This document shows positions 1 through 8,520 of a stretch of 64,000 nucleotides of DNA, piece by piece. The notes under the pieces were generated by a model that was not told the DNA's origin, searched no databases, and saw only the letters and a list, made by a program, of their open reading frames with translations. A program made the position numbers and the translations under genes. Numbering within the stretch: position 1 is the first letter of the stretch; each line of letters opens with the position of its first letter. Source of the stretch: Paraburkholderia phytofirmans OLGA172 (lineage in GTDB: Bacteria; Pseudomonadota; Gammaproteobacteria; Burkholderiales; Burkholderiaceae); the NCBI RefSeq assembly GCF_001634365.1, contig NZ_CP014578.1, positions 3,658,001-3,722,000 on the forward strand, given 5' to 3'.

Positions 1-267
1 GACTATTACTGCGTCACACACATGCCGCTCGCGGCCAGGCTGTTCGGGCCGTCGCTGAGAGGCTGGTCGGTCGACGTCGGCATCAACGCCGGGCCGCCGG
101 GGTCGCCGCCGCCGTATGTCGCCGCCGGTCATTTCCTGTTCGATAGCGCAGATAACTTCTACAAGGTTTTCAAGCCAGCTTCGGAGCAGTTGGTTGCTGA
201 CATCCCGAACTACACCGACGGTGGCAACGGCACGATTCTGATCAGCGAAATCAAGGTTTCTGTGTGA
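1..267 (+). CDS. EthD-domain protein, 5'-truncated by the window edge
   Basis: The reading frame is open from base 1 and stops at 265-267, so only the C-terminal 88 residues are visible. The fragment begins DYYCVTHMPL and continues with LFGPSLRGW and LVADIPNYTD. This resembles the C-terminal half of EthD-family proteins, small dimeric alpha/beta-barrel proteins of ferredoxin-like fold often found near catabolic oxygenases. No catalytic assignment can be made from the fragment. The internal ATG at 22 is not a likely start because the family pattern extends upstream of it. Bases 268-484, between this gene and the next, hold no other gene I can support. Confidence 0.7.
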   Translation, partial: DYYCVTHMPLAARLFGPSLRGWSVDVGINAGPPGSPPPYVAAGHFLFDSADNFYKVFKPASEQLVADIPNYTDGGNGTILISEIKVSV

Positions 268-484
268 TATCGCGTGGCCAGTGTGGCTTGGCGGCACGCA
301 GTTTGCCGATTAGCCTGACTTGAACGCCTGGAAATAGATCCACCGCGTCCCCACTTTGACGCGTAACGCGCCCTCCCGCGGGAACGGCGCAGACAATCCA
401 AATGAAACCGCCGGCGCACCGATCGGTCAACGCCGGCGCCCCGCGGCCGATCGACGGCCGCCATCCGAAGGATAAGGACACGAG

Positions 485-1048
485 ATGTTTGGCGATATCG
501 CCCGTTTTCTGCTCAATACCGTCTTTACGCTGTTCGGCGCAGCGTTGCTGCTGCGCGCATGGCTGCAGGTCGTGCGCATGCCGCCGTACAACCCCGTCAC
601 GAACGCGGTGCTGCAAGTCACCAACTGGATCGTGCTGCCCCTGCGGCACATCCTGCACAGCACCCGCAACATCGACTGGGCGAGCCTCGTTGCAGCGCTG
701 CTTGCGGCAATTGTCTATGTAGTGCTGATGGTGGTGCTCACGGGCGCCGATCCGCTCACGCTTGTGCCGACGCTGCTGATCGTCGCCGTGCTGACCGTCA
801 TCAAGTGGGCGCTGAATCTGATCATCTGGATGACGATCCTGATGGCGCTGCTGTCGTGGCTCAATCCGCGCTCGCCGGCCATGCCGATCCTGTACCAGCT
901 GACCGCGCCGTTCCTGAATCCGCTGCGCCGCGTGGTGCCGCAACTCGGCGGCATCGACCTCTCGCCGATTCTGCTGTTCGTGATCGTGCAGGTGCTGCTG
1001 ATGGTGGTGACGCGTGCGGCCGTTCAGTTGACCTACTTCGTGATCTGA
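485..1048 (+). CDS. YggT family integral membrane protein
   Basis: The protein has 187 residues and four to five hydrophobic segments, at roughly residues 5-25, 60-80, 85-120 and 155-180. Two copies of a YggT-like repeat are visible: one contains LRAWLQVVRMPPYNPVTNAV and the other SWLNPRSPAMPILYQLTAPF. The family is an inner-membrane protein of unclear biochemical role, linked in different bacteria to osmotic tolerance, and is commonly about 180-190 residues long in proteobacteria. The ATG at 485 is preceded by AAGGATAAGG, a good ribosome-binding site. tRNA-Gly follows about 80 bases downstream. Confidence 0.88.
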   Translation: MFGDIARFLLNTVFTLFGAALLLRAWLQVVRMPPYNPVTNAVLQVTNWIVLPLRHILHSTRNIDWASLVAALLAAIVYVVLMVVLTGADPLTLVPTLLIVAVLTVIKWALNLIIWMTILMALLSWLNPRSPAMPILYQLTAPFLNPLRRVVPQLGGIDLSPILLFVIVQVLLMVVTRAAVQLTYFVI

Positions 1049-1130
1049 ACATCGCTCCGTGTGCCTCGTGGGCAAGGGCGGCGGCGCGATTTGCGCTAAC
1101 CGCCCCTTCCCGAGTAGAATTATGCGTTCT

Positions 1131-1204
1131 GCGGGCGTCGTATAATGGTAATACCCTAGCTTCCCAAGCTAGAGCCGTGGGTTCGATTCCCATCGCCCGC
1201 TCCA
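1131..1204 (+). tRNA. tRNA-Gly (anticodon CCC)
   Basis: The gene is 74 bases long with encoded CCA. Acceptor strands GCGGGCG and CGCCCGC pair perfectly. The anticodon stem is CTAGC/GCTAG around loop TTCCCAA, giving anticodon CCC, which reads GGG codons. The T arm contains GTTCGATTC. Confidence 0.96.
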
Positions 1205-1510
1205 GATTCTTTTCGGCCAGCCTGGCGATTGACCAGGCGGCTTCGCAAAGGGATCTGAATCTGCCGCATTTCCCGCCCGCTTCACACACTCACTCCCCAC
1301 CTGTCATTCGGGAAGTCGCACAAACGCGCGATGAGCCGGACCGCCCACGCATATAGCGAATCCCGTTACGAAACCGTAATCTTTCTGCCAGTCTCAGGCC
1401 TCCTTCAAGCCGGCCGCCGTCTGGACGCACCCTTTTCGGGTGTGCTACCTTACGCGCACTTGCAACGTCCGCTCCATCTTCCTGCTGAGCCATCAGCAGA
1501 ATCCAGCACG
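1205..1510. other. Non-coding stretch between tRNA-Gly and a terminator
   Basis: I see no protein gene with a convincing start in this interval. It contains a short hairpin, GCACCC TTTTC GGGTGTG near 1428-1445, and ends in the terminator at 1511-1538, so a short transcript or a trmB leader is possible. I do not recognise an RNA family. Confidence 0.4.
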
Positions 1511-1538
1511 AGCCGCCTCCCATGAAGGCGGCTTTTTT
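1511..1538 (+). terminator. Intrinsic terminator
   Basis: AGCCGCC and GGCGGCT form a 7-bp stem around TCCCATGAA and are followed by a T run. It lies upstream of trmB, so it ends transcription from the tRNA side or acts as a leader terminator. Confidence 0.75.
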
Positions 1539-1674
1539 GTAGTGGCAGCGGCCCGGCATGGCGATTCGAGCGAAGCGAGCCTGCGAACTGCGGCCCGTGC
1601 CGCGCAAGCGCAAAGGGCGCCTCGCAATACGCCATGCAAGCCGCCAAGCCCTCACCCTTGTAGCAGCATCGACA

Positions 1675-2460
1675 ATGATCCACGATCCAAACGACGCCGG
1701 CCTGCCGGACGAACTCCCGCCTTCCGCCGAAGCTGAAGGCCAACCAGCCGATGCCGGCTCCGACGCCCCGCAAGAAGAAGCTTTGCATCGACGCCGCATC
1801 CGCAGCTTCGTCACGCGTGCGGGTCGCGTGTCGACCGGCCAGCGCCGCGCGATGGACGAACTCGGCCCGCGTTTCGTCGTACCCTTCACACCACAGCAAC
1901 CCGACTGGAATAGCGTGTTCGGCCGTGCAGCGCCGCGCGTGCTGGAAATCGGCTTCGGGATGGGCGCGACCACCGCGGAAATCGCCTCGCACCGTCCCGG
2001 CGACGACTTCCTCGGCGTCGAAGTTCACGAGCCGGGCGTCGGCGCGCTGCTGAAGCTGATGGGCGAGCAGGCGCTGTCGAACATCCGCATCATTCAGCAC
2101 GACGCTGTCGAAGTGCTTGAGCAAATGATCGCGCCGGATAGCCTCGACGGCGTGCATATCTTCTTCCCGGACCCCTGGCACAAGGCGCGCCACCACAAGC
2201 GCCGGCTAATCCAGCCAAAGTTCGTCGCGTTGCTGGTTTCGCGTCTGAAGCCGGGCGCGTACCTGCATTGCGCGACCGATTGGCAGAACTACGCCGAGCA
2301 GATGCTCGAGGTGTTGGGCGCCGATCCTGCGCTGCAAAATACCGCCGACGGCTACGCGCCGCGCCCCGAATATCGTCCGGTGACGAAGTTCGAGCGCCGT
2401 GGGTTGCGGCTTGGGCATGGCGTGTGGGATCTGGTGTTCAGGAAGCGCGGCGCGGCGTAA
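1675..2460 (+). CDS. trmB: tRNA (guanine-N7-)-methyltransferase TrmB
   Basis: This enzyme uses S-adenosylmethionine to make 7-methylguanosine at position 46 of tRNA in the cytoplasm. With the ATG at 1675 the protein has 261 residues. The N-terminal 40 residues are acidic and variable, followed by [17 protein letters not shown], typical of the family. The SAM-binding motif is [15 protein letters not shown] near residues 90-104. The catalytic and tRNA-binding segment is [16 protein letters not shown]. The frame stays open upstream to 1558, but that extension is basic and unlike the family, so I prefer 1675. The next gene is convergent, across a bidirectional terminator. Confidence 0.93.
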   Translation: MIHDPNDAGLPDELPPSAEAEGQPADAGSDAPQEEALHRRRIRSFVTRAGRVSTGQRRAMDELGPRFVVPFTPQQPDWNSVFGRAAPRVLEIGFGMGATTAEIASHRPGDDFLGVEVHEPGVGALLKLMGEQALSNIRIIQHDAVEVLEQMIAPDSLDGVHIFFPDPWHKARHHKRRLIQPKFVALLVSRLKPGAYLHCATDWQNYAEQMLEVLGADPALQNTADGYAPRPEYRPVTKFERRGLRLGHGVWDLVFRKRGAA

Positions 2461-2490
2461 ACCTGCACGCTACAACTCGCCCGCCATAAG

Positions 2491-2518
2491 AAAAAAGTCC
2501 GCAAACGCGGACTTTTTT
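2491..2518. terminator. Bidirectional terminator between trmB and uppP
   Basis: AAAAAAGTCCGC and GCGGACTTTTTT flank the short loop AAAC. Both strands give a GC-rich stem followed by a T run, serving the convergent genes on each side. Confidence 0.9.
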
Positions 2519-2544
2519 CATGACGTTGAAAACGGAACGCAGAC

Positions 2545-3381
2545 TCAGTCCGCCCAGCTCAACGCGCCGCTATAGCCCACCAGCAGGATCAATAGTCCGA
2601 AGCCGATCCGGTACCACGCGAACACGGTGAAATCGTGCGTGGAGATATAGCGCAGCAGCCAGCGCACGCAGGCGAAGGCGCTGACGAAGGCCGCCACGAA
2701 GCCGAGCGCGAAACTGCCAAGCGCGTCGGCGGACAGCAAATGCCAGTCTTTATAGAGCTCGTAAGCCGTCGCGCCGAAGATGATTGGAATCGCGAGGAAG
2801 AAAGAAAACTCCGTGGCGACGCGCCGTTCGAGGCCAAACAGCATCCCGCCGATGATCGTCGAACCCGAACGCGACATGCCCGGGATCAGAGCGAAACATT
2901 GAGCGAGGCCGACTTTCAACGCATCTAGCGGGCTCAAATCGTCAACGTTCCGTACCCGCGCCGCCACGTCGCCTCGCGCTCGCTGGCGCGCTTCCGCCCA
3001 CAGGATCACCACCCCGCCCGCCACCAGCGCGAACGCGACCGGCACCGGCGAAAACAACGCCGCCTTGATGGCCTTTTCGAACAGCAAGCCGAGCACAACC
3101 GCCGGAATCGTCGCGATGATCACGTTCAGCGTGAAGCGCCTTGCGTCGGGCCGGCTGGGCAAGCCGACCACCACGCTGCCGATGCGGCGGCGAAACTCCC
3201 AGCACACGGCCAGAATCGCACCAAGCTGGATCACGACATCGAAGGTTTTCGCGTGGTCATCCGTGAAATTGAGCAGACTGCCCGCGACGATCAAATGACC
3301 GGTGCTCGACACCGGCAAAAACTCCGTCAGCCCTTCGACGACGCCCAGAATCAGCGCCTTGCAAGCCAATAGCCAGTCCAT
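2545..3381 (-). CDS. uppP: Undecaprenyl-diphosphate phosphatase (UppP/BacA)
   Basis: UppP dephosphorylates undecaprenyl pyrophosphate at the inner membrane to recycle the lipid carrier of peptidoglycan and O-antigen synthesis, and overproduction gives bacitracin resistance. The 278-residue length fits the family. The N terminus carries the signature [16 protein letters not shown] at residues 16-31. The second signature [14 protein letters not shown] lies near residues 167-180 and supplies the second conserved serine and arginine. Multiple membrane segments follow. It is transcribed toward trmB and shares the terminator at 2491-2518. Confidence 0.96.
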   Translation of the reverse strand: MDWLLACKALILGVVEGLTEFLPVSSTGHLIVAGSLLNFTDDHAKTFDVVIQLGAILAVCWEFRRRIGSVVVGLPSRPDARRFTLNVIIATIPAVVLGLLFEKAIKAALFSPVPVAFALVAGGVVILWAEARQRARGDVAARVRNVDDLSPLDALKVGLAQCFALIPGMSRSGSTIIGGMLFGLERRVATEFSFFLAIPIIFGATAYELYKDWHLLSADALGSFALGFVAAFVSAFACVRWLLRYISTHDFTVFAWYRIGFGLLILLVGYSGALSWAD

Positions 3382-3462
3382 CCGTGACCCTCATCGCTGT
3401 AGATAGTCGAAACGAACACGGTCAGCACGGTGCGCGCGCGGCCCTGCCGGCCGCGCGCAGCG

Positions 3463-4056
3463 TCATTTCTCGACGATTTGCACGCGTATGCCGTTTGTAA
3501 GGATGGTGATTGTACCGGGTTCGTAATTCACCCCGGCAAATTGCAGCTGTTCGGGCTTGAAGGTGTAGATCGGATAGTTGGTCAGCAACTGTGTGGCGAG
3601 CACGGCCGCCGCGGCGTTGATCTGCTGCGTGTAAGCCTGCGCCTGCCCGCTGACGCTGACGTTGTCGACGCTCGGCGCCTTCAGCACGACCGATTTGCTG
3701 GCGGCGTCGTAGGCCAGCTCGCTCGACAGCGTGAAAACGCCGTCGACCGGTTGCGGCATGAACGGGCTCGCGAGCCGGGCGTCGAGCTTCACCGAGACGC
3801 GGTTCGCGTCCGGCAGGAAGCCGACCACCGGATTGGTCAGCGCGACATCGAACACTTGCGAAACCGTGCGCTGATACGGGAATTTACGCTGCACAGCGTC
3901 CTGCACCTGCTGCTGCGAGAACGTGTAATGCGAAGGGATGAACGGGAAGATCGGTGTCGCGCAGGCCACCAGCGACACGGTGATACCAAGCGCGGTGCAG
4001 CCTGTCAGCGCTGCAAGCAGGAAGCGGCGCCGGTTCGGCGCAGCGGGTCGATTCAT
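3463..4056 (-). CDS. DUF1439 (YceB-like) lipoprotein
   Basis: The protein has 197 residues. The N terminus is basic (MNRPAAPNRRRF), followed by a hydrophobic stretch ending in VSLVACATP, a lipobox-like site with the cysteine near residue 32. The rest is beta-rich, with SHYTFSQQQVQDAVQRKFPY early on, the pattern of the DUF1439/YceB family of small periplasmic lipoproteins. The function of the family is not established. The arginine pair before the hydrophobic region could also permit Tat export, but I would not assert it. The gene lies 81 bases downstream of the uppP start on the same strand. A decameric tandem repeat sits just upstream of its start. Confidence 0.8.
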   Translation of the reverse strand: MNRPAAPNRRRFLLAALTGCTALGITVSLVACATPIFPFIPSHYTFSQQQVQDAVQRKFPYQRTVSQVFDVALTNPVVGFLPDANRVSVKLDARLASPFMPQPVDGVFTLSSELAYDAASKSVVLKAPSVDNVSVSGQAQAYTQQINAAAAVLATQLLTNYPIYTFKPEQLQFAGVNYEPGTITILTNGIRVQIVEK

Positions 4057-4090
4057 GCGAAATCTCCTGTGGAAGCCTTCTCGAGCAAGC

Positions 4091-4190
4091 GGTTGCGTTG
4101 GGTTGCGTTGGGTTGCGTTGGGTTGCGTTGGGTTGCGTTGGGTTGCGTTGGGTTGCGTTGGTTTGCGTTGGTTTGCGTCGGATTGGGTTG
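4091..4190. repeat. 10-bp tandem repeat, ten units
   Basis: Seven exact copies of GGTTGCGTTG run from 4091 to 4160, followed by three degenerate copies to 4190. The array lies in the gap upstream of the DUF1439 lipoprotein start and downstream of the YkgJ-type gene, both on the minus strand. It is open in several frames because a 10-mer repeat cycles through all of them, so long apparent proteins rich in GCVGLRWVAL are artefacts. Confidence 0.95.
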
Positions 4191-4230
4191 TTTGCGCGAG
4201 CGGATCACGTGGCGGAATGGTTCGCGCGCG

Positions 4231-4560
4231 TTATCGGCGCACAGCCGGTTGCGGTTGAGTCTGCGTTTCAAGCTGGGTGAGCCATGCGAGCGCTTCGCTG
4301 CGGCTCGCGCCGCACATTTCCACCTGCGGCCGCAGACCGGAACAACACGCAGGACGCTCCGGCTGGCCGAAGATCGCGCAGCGCAGATCGTCGCCGAGTT
4401 GCACGCAACGCACCCCCGCCGGCTTGCCAAGCGGCATGCCTGGGATCGGACTCGAAATCGACGGCGCGATACAGCACGCGCCGCAATCGGGGCGGCACGC
4501 ATGACCGGCCACATTGAATGGGGACTCGCGCTTCAGAACGCTGTTCGGCACATCACTCAC
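4231..4560 (-). CDS. YkgJ family cysteine-cluster protein
   Basis: The product is about 109 residues and carries the cluster CRPDCGACC near its N terminus, followed by CVQL, CAIF and CC..L motifs. This is the pattern of the YkgJ/UPF0153 family, thought to bind an Fe-S cluster or zinc; its reaction is not known to me. I chose the GTG at 4560 because AGGA lies 8 bases upstream and the coded [15 protein letters not shown] leads directly into the conserved region. An upstream in-frame ATG at 4617 would add residues that look unrelated. The C terminus ALAWLTQLE fits relatives. Confidence 0.75.
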   Translation of the reverse strand: MSDVPNSVLKRESPFNVAGHACRPDCGACCIAPSISSPIPGMPLGKPAGVRCVQLGDDLRCAIFGQPERPACCSGLRPQVEMCGASRSEALAWLTQLETQTQPQPAVRR

Positions 4561-4780
4561 GACATTTTTCCTGAACTCGAAAAGAGGCAACGCAACGCCA
4601 GACCCGCATTGTGCCATCGCATCGCGTGCGACCTTTTTACACAATCCGGCGGAGGGTCGCCCACGTAAACTTGGCGGATACGAAAAGCCACGCTCAAGAG
4701 GCACCTGCGCGGTTCGATCCGGTCTCGAGAACCCGCCGGCTCGTGCCTCTTCGATGGTGGCCGTCAAACCCGAGCGCCCC

Positions 4781-6166
4781 ATGACCACCGCCAACACGCT
4801 ATTCCGCCCCGACCTGCTCGCCAAATACAACGCGAACGGTCCACGGTATACGTCCTATCCGACCGCCTTGCAGTTCCGCGACGCGTTCGATCCCGCCGAC
4901 TATTTAGGCGCCGCAGCCGACCCAGGCGCGTCCTCCACCGACCTCTCGCTGTACTTCCACATCCCCTTTTGCGACACCGTGTGCTTCTACTGCGGTTGCA
5001 ACAAGGTTGCCACCAAAAACCGCGCGCACGCGCGTCCCTATGTCGAGCACCTGAAGCGCGAAATGGTTTTGCAGGCGGCGTGTTTCGACACGCGGCGCCC
5101 GGTGTCGCAATTGCATTGGGGCGGCGGCACGCCCACGTTCCTTTCGCACGATGAAATGGCGGAACTGATGGCAACGGCACGCGAACACTTCACGTTGCTG
5201 CCCGATAGTGAAGGCGAGTATTCGATCGAAGTCGATCCGCGCGAAGCGTCGCCCGAGACCATCGCGCATTTGCGCACACTCGGCTTCAACCGGCTCAGTC
5301 TCGGCGTGCAGGATTTCGATCCGGTGGTGCAACAGGCGATCAATCGCATTCAGCCGCTCGAAATGACCGCCTCGGTCATGCAAGCCGCGCGTGACACGGG
5401 GTTCCACTCGATCGGCGTCGATCTGATTTACGGGCTGCCGCATCAAACCGCCGACAGCTTCAGCCGCACGCTGGACACGATGATCGAGCTCGCGCCCGAT
5501 CGCCTTTCGGTGTTCGCGTATGCGCACATGCCGCAGCTCTTCAAGATGCAACGGCAGATGGACGCGGCCACGCTGCCCTCGCCCGCCGTGCGCCTGGCGA
5601 TCCTGCAACGGGTGGTCGAGCGGCTCACGGGCGCGGGCTATGTCTACATCGGCATGGATCACTTCGCGCTGCCCACCGACGAACTCGCGCGCGCCCAGGC
5701 GCAGCGTACGCTGCAGCGGAATTTCCAGGGGTACAGCACGCGTGCGGAATGCGACCTGATTGGCTTCGGTGCGTCGTCGATCGGCAAGGTTGGGGACGTG
5801 TACGCGCAGAACACCAAGAACCTGCCCGGCTATGCCGCGGCAATCGATGCCGGCAAACTCGCGATCACGCGCGGCGTGCGGCTCACCGCCGACGACCGTC
5901 TGCGTCGCGATGTAATCACGCAATTGATGTGTAATCTGGAACTGCGCTTCGAAGAATTCGAAGCCGCGCACGGCATCCGCTTCGCCGATACGTTCGAGCC
6001 GGAACTGGAGCGCTTGCGCGGCTTCGAGCAGGACGGACTGGTGTCGATAGGCGGCAGCAAGCTCGAAGTGCAGATGGCCGGACGCATGCTCGTGCGTAAC
6101 ATCGCGATGGTGTTCGACCGCTATCTCGGCCAGCAGACGCTCGAACGGTTTTCACGCACGGTTTGA
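4781..6166 (+). CDS. hemN: Oxygen-independent coproporphyrinogen III dehydrogenase HemN
   Basis: This radical-SAM enzyme decarboxylates coproporphyrinogen III to protoporphyrinogen IX in haem synthesis without oxygen. The start gives 461 residues, close to E. coli HemN. Residues 16-32 read [17 protein letters not shown], diagnostic of true HemN as opposed to the related HemW. The radical-SAM cluster motif is [11 protein letters not shown], with C64, C68, C71 and C73. The GGGTP motif follows near residue 111. The frame is open much further upstream (to 4514) and another ATG lies at 4754; 4781 is preferred because homology begins there. The gene is divergent from the YkgJ-type gene. Confidence 0.95.
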   Translation: MTTANTLFRPDLLAKYNANGPRYTSYPTALQFRDAFDPADYLGAAADPGASSTDLSLYFHIPFCDTVCFYCGCNKVATKNRAHARPYVEHLKREMVLQAACFDTRRPVSQLHWGGGTPTFLSHDEMAELMATAREHFTLLPDSEGEYSIEVDPREASPETIAHLRTLGFNRLSLGVQDFDPVVQQAINRIQPLEMTASVMQAARDTGFHSIGVDLIYGLPHQTADSFSRTLDTMIELAPDRLSVFAYAHMPQLFKMQRQMDAATLPSPAVRLAILQRVVERLTGAGYVYIGMDHFALPTDELARAQAQRTLQRNFQGYSTRAECDLIGFGASSIGKVGDVYAQNTKNLPGYAAAIDAGKLAITRGVRLTADDRLRRDVITQLMCNLELRFEEFEAAHGIRFADTFEPELERLRGFEQDGLVSIGGSKLEVQMAGRMLVRNIAMVFDRYLGQQTLERFSRTV

Positions 6167-6272
6167 TGGCTGAGCTTGCGAAGAAAGCAGCCGGCTTGCC
6201 GACCGTCGAATTTTCCGCCATAATCTGCGTCTTCGCCGCGCGCCCTACTCTGACGCGTGCGCTGCAGGACCT

Positions 6273-6357
6273 GCCCAGGTGGTGAAATTGGTAGACGCAG
6301 GGGACTCAAAATCCCCCGCCGCAAGGCGTGCCGGTTCGATTCCGGCCCTGGGCACCA
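6273..6357 (+). tRNA. tRNA-Leu (anticodon CAA), island attachment site
   Basis: The gene is 85 bases long with encoded CCA. GCCCAGG pairs with CCTGGGC. The anticodon stem is GGGGA/TCCCC around CTCAAAA, giving anticodon CAA for UUG codons. The variable arm is long, as in class II tRNAs. Its 3' part is repeated imperfectly at 29137-29156, marking it as the integration site of the downstream island. Confidence 0.96.
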
Positions 6358-6391
6358 AGTACAGATTCAGTTAAGTTCGGTAATATCCAGA

Positions 6392-6427
6392 AAACCCGCG
6401 ACAGATAACGTCTTCGCGGGTTTTTTG
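6392..6427 (+). terminator. Intrinsic terminator after tRNA-Leu
   Basis: AACCCGCG and CGCGGGTT pair around about 15 bases and are followed by TTTTTTG. It separates the tRNA transcript from the integrase. Confidence 0.8.
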
Positions 6428-6473
6428 TTTCTGGAATCGTCCATTGCGATGCAATGGGGTATCTTGACATCCG

Positions 6474-6541
6474 GGGGCATGCCGGGGCATTTTAGGGGGC
6501 ATACGCCAGAAAATCTGGCTTTTTCGAAGAAAATGCCCCCA
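6474..6541. promoter_or_regulatory. Putative integrase arm-type sites, left end
   Basis: GGGGGCAT occurs at 6474-6481 and 6496-6503, the shorter GGGGCAT at 6485-6491, and the inverse ATGCCCCC at 6534-6541. The palindrome CCAGA-AAA-TCTGG lies between them at 6507-6519. The cluster sits between the core site and the integrase start, and the same octamer recurs twice at the right end. Binding by the integrase arm domain is inferred. Confidence 0.55.
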
Positions 6542-6552
6542 GCGAGGCCAAG

Positions 6553-7782
6553 ATGCCCATTACCGACATTGCCGTGCGCAACGCAGCCCCTCGCGAGAAG
6601 ACTTACCGTCTTGCCGACAGCGGGGGCATGTATCTGGAAGTCTCGCCATCAGGAGGAAAATACTGGCGGCTCAAGTATCGATTTGGTGGCAAGGAAAAGC
6701 GTCTGGCGCTGGGCGTCTATCCGGCGGTTGGACTGGCTGCGGCGCGCAAGAAACGGGACATAGCGCGAGAGCAACTGGCGGCGGGGATCGATCCGGGCGA
6801 GAAGAAAAAGATCGACAGGCGCATAGCTCGATTGAACGCGGATAACTCATTTGAGGTTGTTGCGCGCGAATGGCTGGAAGAGCGCAAGACGGTTGTGCAG
6901 ATCGACCAGCACGAGAAGACTCTGGCCAGACTTGAAAACGACGTTTTCCCGTGGCTCGGCAAGCGTCCCATTATCGAGATCGATGCTCCCGAGATTTTAG
7001 CGGTACTCAAGCGGATCGATAGCCGGGGCGCGCGGTATTCTGCGCATCGGGTGCGCAGCGAAATCAGCCGCGTTTTCCGATACGCGATCAAGGAGGGTAA
7101 GGCGAAGGGCGATCCGGCAAGAGACCTGGTCGGGGCCATTCCACCTCCGGTCGAAACTCACTTCGCCGCCATCACCGAACCCCTCAAGGTTGCAGAAATG
7201 CTCAGGGCTTTCGACGGTTTCTCGGGTACGTTCCCCGTGCTTTGCGCACTCAAGCTTGCCCCTATGCTGTTTGTGCGGCCCGGTGAGCTTCGTCAGGCGG
7301 AATGGACGCAGTTCGATTTGGATAAAGGGGAATGGCGCTACCTTGTTACGAAGACGAAGACAGAGCATCTGGTTCCACTGGCAACACAGGTGGTAGCTAT
7401 CCTACGAGAACTATACGCGTTGACTGGTCAAGGACGATATGTCTTTCCCGGTGCCCGTTCAGCATTGCGCCCGATGAGCGAGGCCGCGATCAATGCCGCG
7501 CTTCGGCGACTAGGCTACGACACACGCACGGAAATAACCGGACACGGCTTTCGCGCGATGGCCCGAACGATTCTGCACGAAGAACTGGAGCAGAAACCAG
7601 AAGTGATCGAACATCAGCTTGCGCACGCAGTACCGGATAACCTCGGCTCAGCTTATAACCGTACCAAGTTCATTAAGGAACGCCGCTCGATGATGCAGCA
7701 GTGGGCCGACTATCTGGAACGGCTGAAAGCAGGTGCGCAAGTTATCCCAATTGGTGCGGCCGCTGGGGCGGGTAAAGGCTGA
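6553..7782 (+). CDS. Tyrosine-recombinase integrase of the island
   Basis: The protein has 409 residues. The N-terminal domain, from MPITDIAVRNAAPREKTYRLADSGG-type sequence to about residue 90, is the DUF4102-like arm-binding domain typical of P4-type and island integrases (KRLALGVYPAVGLAAARKKR is conserved). A core-binding domain follows. The catalytic domain shows R in FVRPGELR, HGFR in TGHGFRAMART, a further His in HQLAHAV and the probable nucleophile Tyr in SAYNRTKF. It is oriented away from tRNA-Leu and would catalyse integration and excision there. It looks intact. Confidence 0.93.
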   Translation: MPITDIAVRNAAPREKTYRLADSGGMYLEVSPSGGKYWRLKYRFGGKEKRLALGVYPAVGLAAARKKRDIAREQLAAGIDPGEKKKIDRRIARLNADNSFEVVAREWLEERKTVVQIDQHEKTLARLENDVFPWLGKRPIIEIDAPEILAVLKRIDSRGARYSAHRVRSEISRVFRYAIKEGKAKGDPARDLVGAIPPPVETHFAAITEPLKVAEMLRAFDGFSGTFPVLCALKLAPMLFVRPGELRQAEWTQFDLDKGEWRYLVTKTKTEHLVPLATQVVAILRELYALTGQGRYVFPGARSALRPMSEAAINAALRRLGYDTRTEITGHGFRAMARTILHEELEQKPEVIEHQLAHAVPDNLGSAYNRTKFIKERRSMMQQWADYLERLKAGAQVIPIGAAAGAGKG

Positions 7783-7812
7783 GAGCACTGAACCGGCGGG
7801 AGACGAACGCTT

Positions 7813-8412
7813 CTAGCGCGACGCGGTCTCGGCACAAGCGCGCTTGACGGTTGCGGGAGCGACGCCGAACTGTTCAGCCGTTACTCGAATGCTCGCCCCG
7901 TTTTCCGCGCGCCATGCCTTGATCGCCGCGTAATCGTTCGAGCGCGAGCGCCCCCTGTATTTTCCTGCCGCCCTCGCGATTGCCACACCGCGCCGCTGCA
8001 TCTCGGCCCGGTTCGTATAGTCCGCTTCGCCCTGCGCCGCCATGAACGCCAACACCGCATCGCGCGTCGCCTTCTGGATCGGGTCTTTCTCGCTCCCGTC
8101 AAACACCGTGCCGTTGAGAGTGCATTGGACCCGAACACCGGCCTCCATCAACCGGCGCATGGTCCTGTGCAGCTCGTCGTAACGGCGACTGATCCGGTCC
8201 AGCCAGCGCACGATCAGAATGCCGCCATGCCGTAGATCACGCTCGACGCACCGCCACTGTTCCCGCCCGTCGGGGGCCACGTGGTAGCCGCTTACTCCCT
8301 CGTCAATGAACACGTCTTTCTCCTGCACGCCGTGGGCTTTGGCGTCCTCGTACTGGCTTGCAGAGGACTGGCCGTCCGTAGTCGAAATTCGCCCGTAGTA
8401 GACTTTGCGCAC
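7813..8412 (-). CDS. Serine recombinase (resolvase/invertase family)
   Basis: I prefer the GTG at 8412, giving 199 residues that begin MRKVYYGRISTTDGQSSASQ. This contains the catalytic serine region of the resolvase N-terminal domain (YGRIS-STxxQ). Later motifs include IVRWLDRISRR, matching the arginine-rich active-site motif (DRxxR), and FMAAQGEADYTNRAEMQRRGVAIARAAGKYRGR, the E-helix region. The C-terminal 45 residues form a short helix-turn-helix (VTAEQFGVAPATVKRACAE). The family cuts and rejoins DNA through a phosphoserine link. A TATAAT lies upstream on the minus strand near 8440. The neighbouring gene diverges. Confidence 0.85.
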   Translation of the reverse strand: MRKVYYGRISTTDGQSSASQYEDAKAHGVQEKDVFIDEGVSGYHVAPDGREQWRCVERDLRHGGILIVRWLDRISRRYDELHRTMRRLMEAGVRVQCTLNGTVFDGSEKDPIQKATRDAVLAFMAAQGEADYTNRAEMQRRGVAIARAAGKYRGRSRSNDYAAIKAWRAENGASIRVTAEQFGVAPATVKRACAETASR

Positions 8413-8520
8413 GATTTTTCTCTGGCTCTTTTGAGTTAGTGGCTCAATTATACCATAGCTCAAATTGACGGTTGACCCTGTTGCGCCCCCCCCGTCTGCT
8501 TCAACGCTTGGCGCATTGCG

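Noticed and set aside
3432..3461. Very GC-rich inverted repeat between uppP and the DUF1439 lipoprotein gene
   Set aside because: No T run and position allow no clear role; kept out of the feature list.
4098..4280. Long plus- and minus-strand reading frames across the decamer array (repeats of GCVGLRWVAL)
   Set aside because: A 10-base unit cycles through all frames and stays open by chance; no start signal or family pattern.
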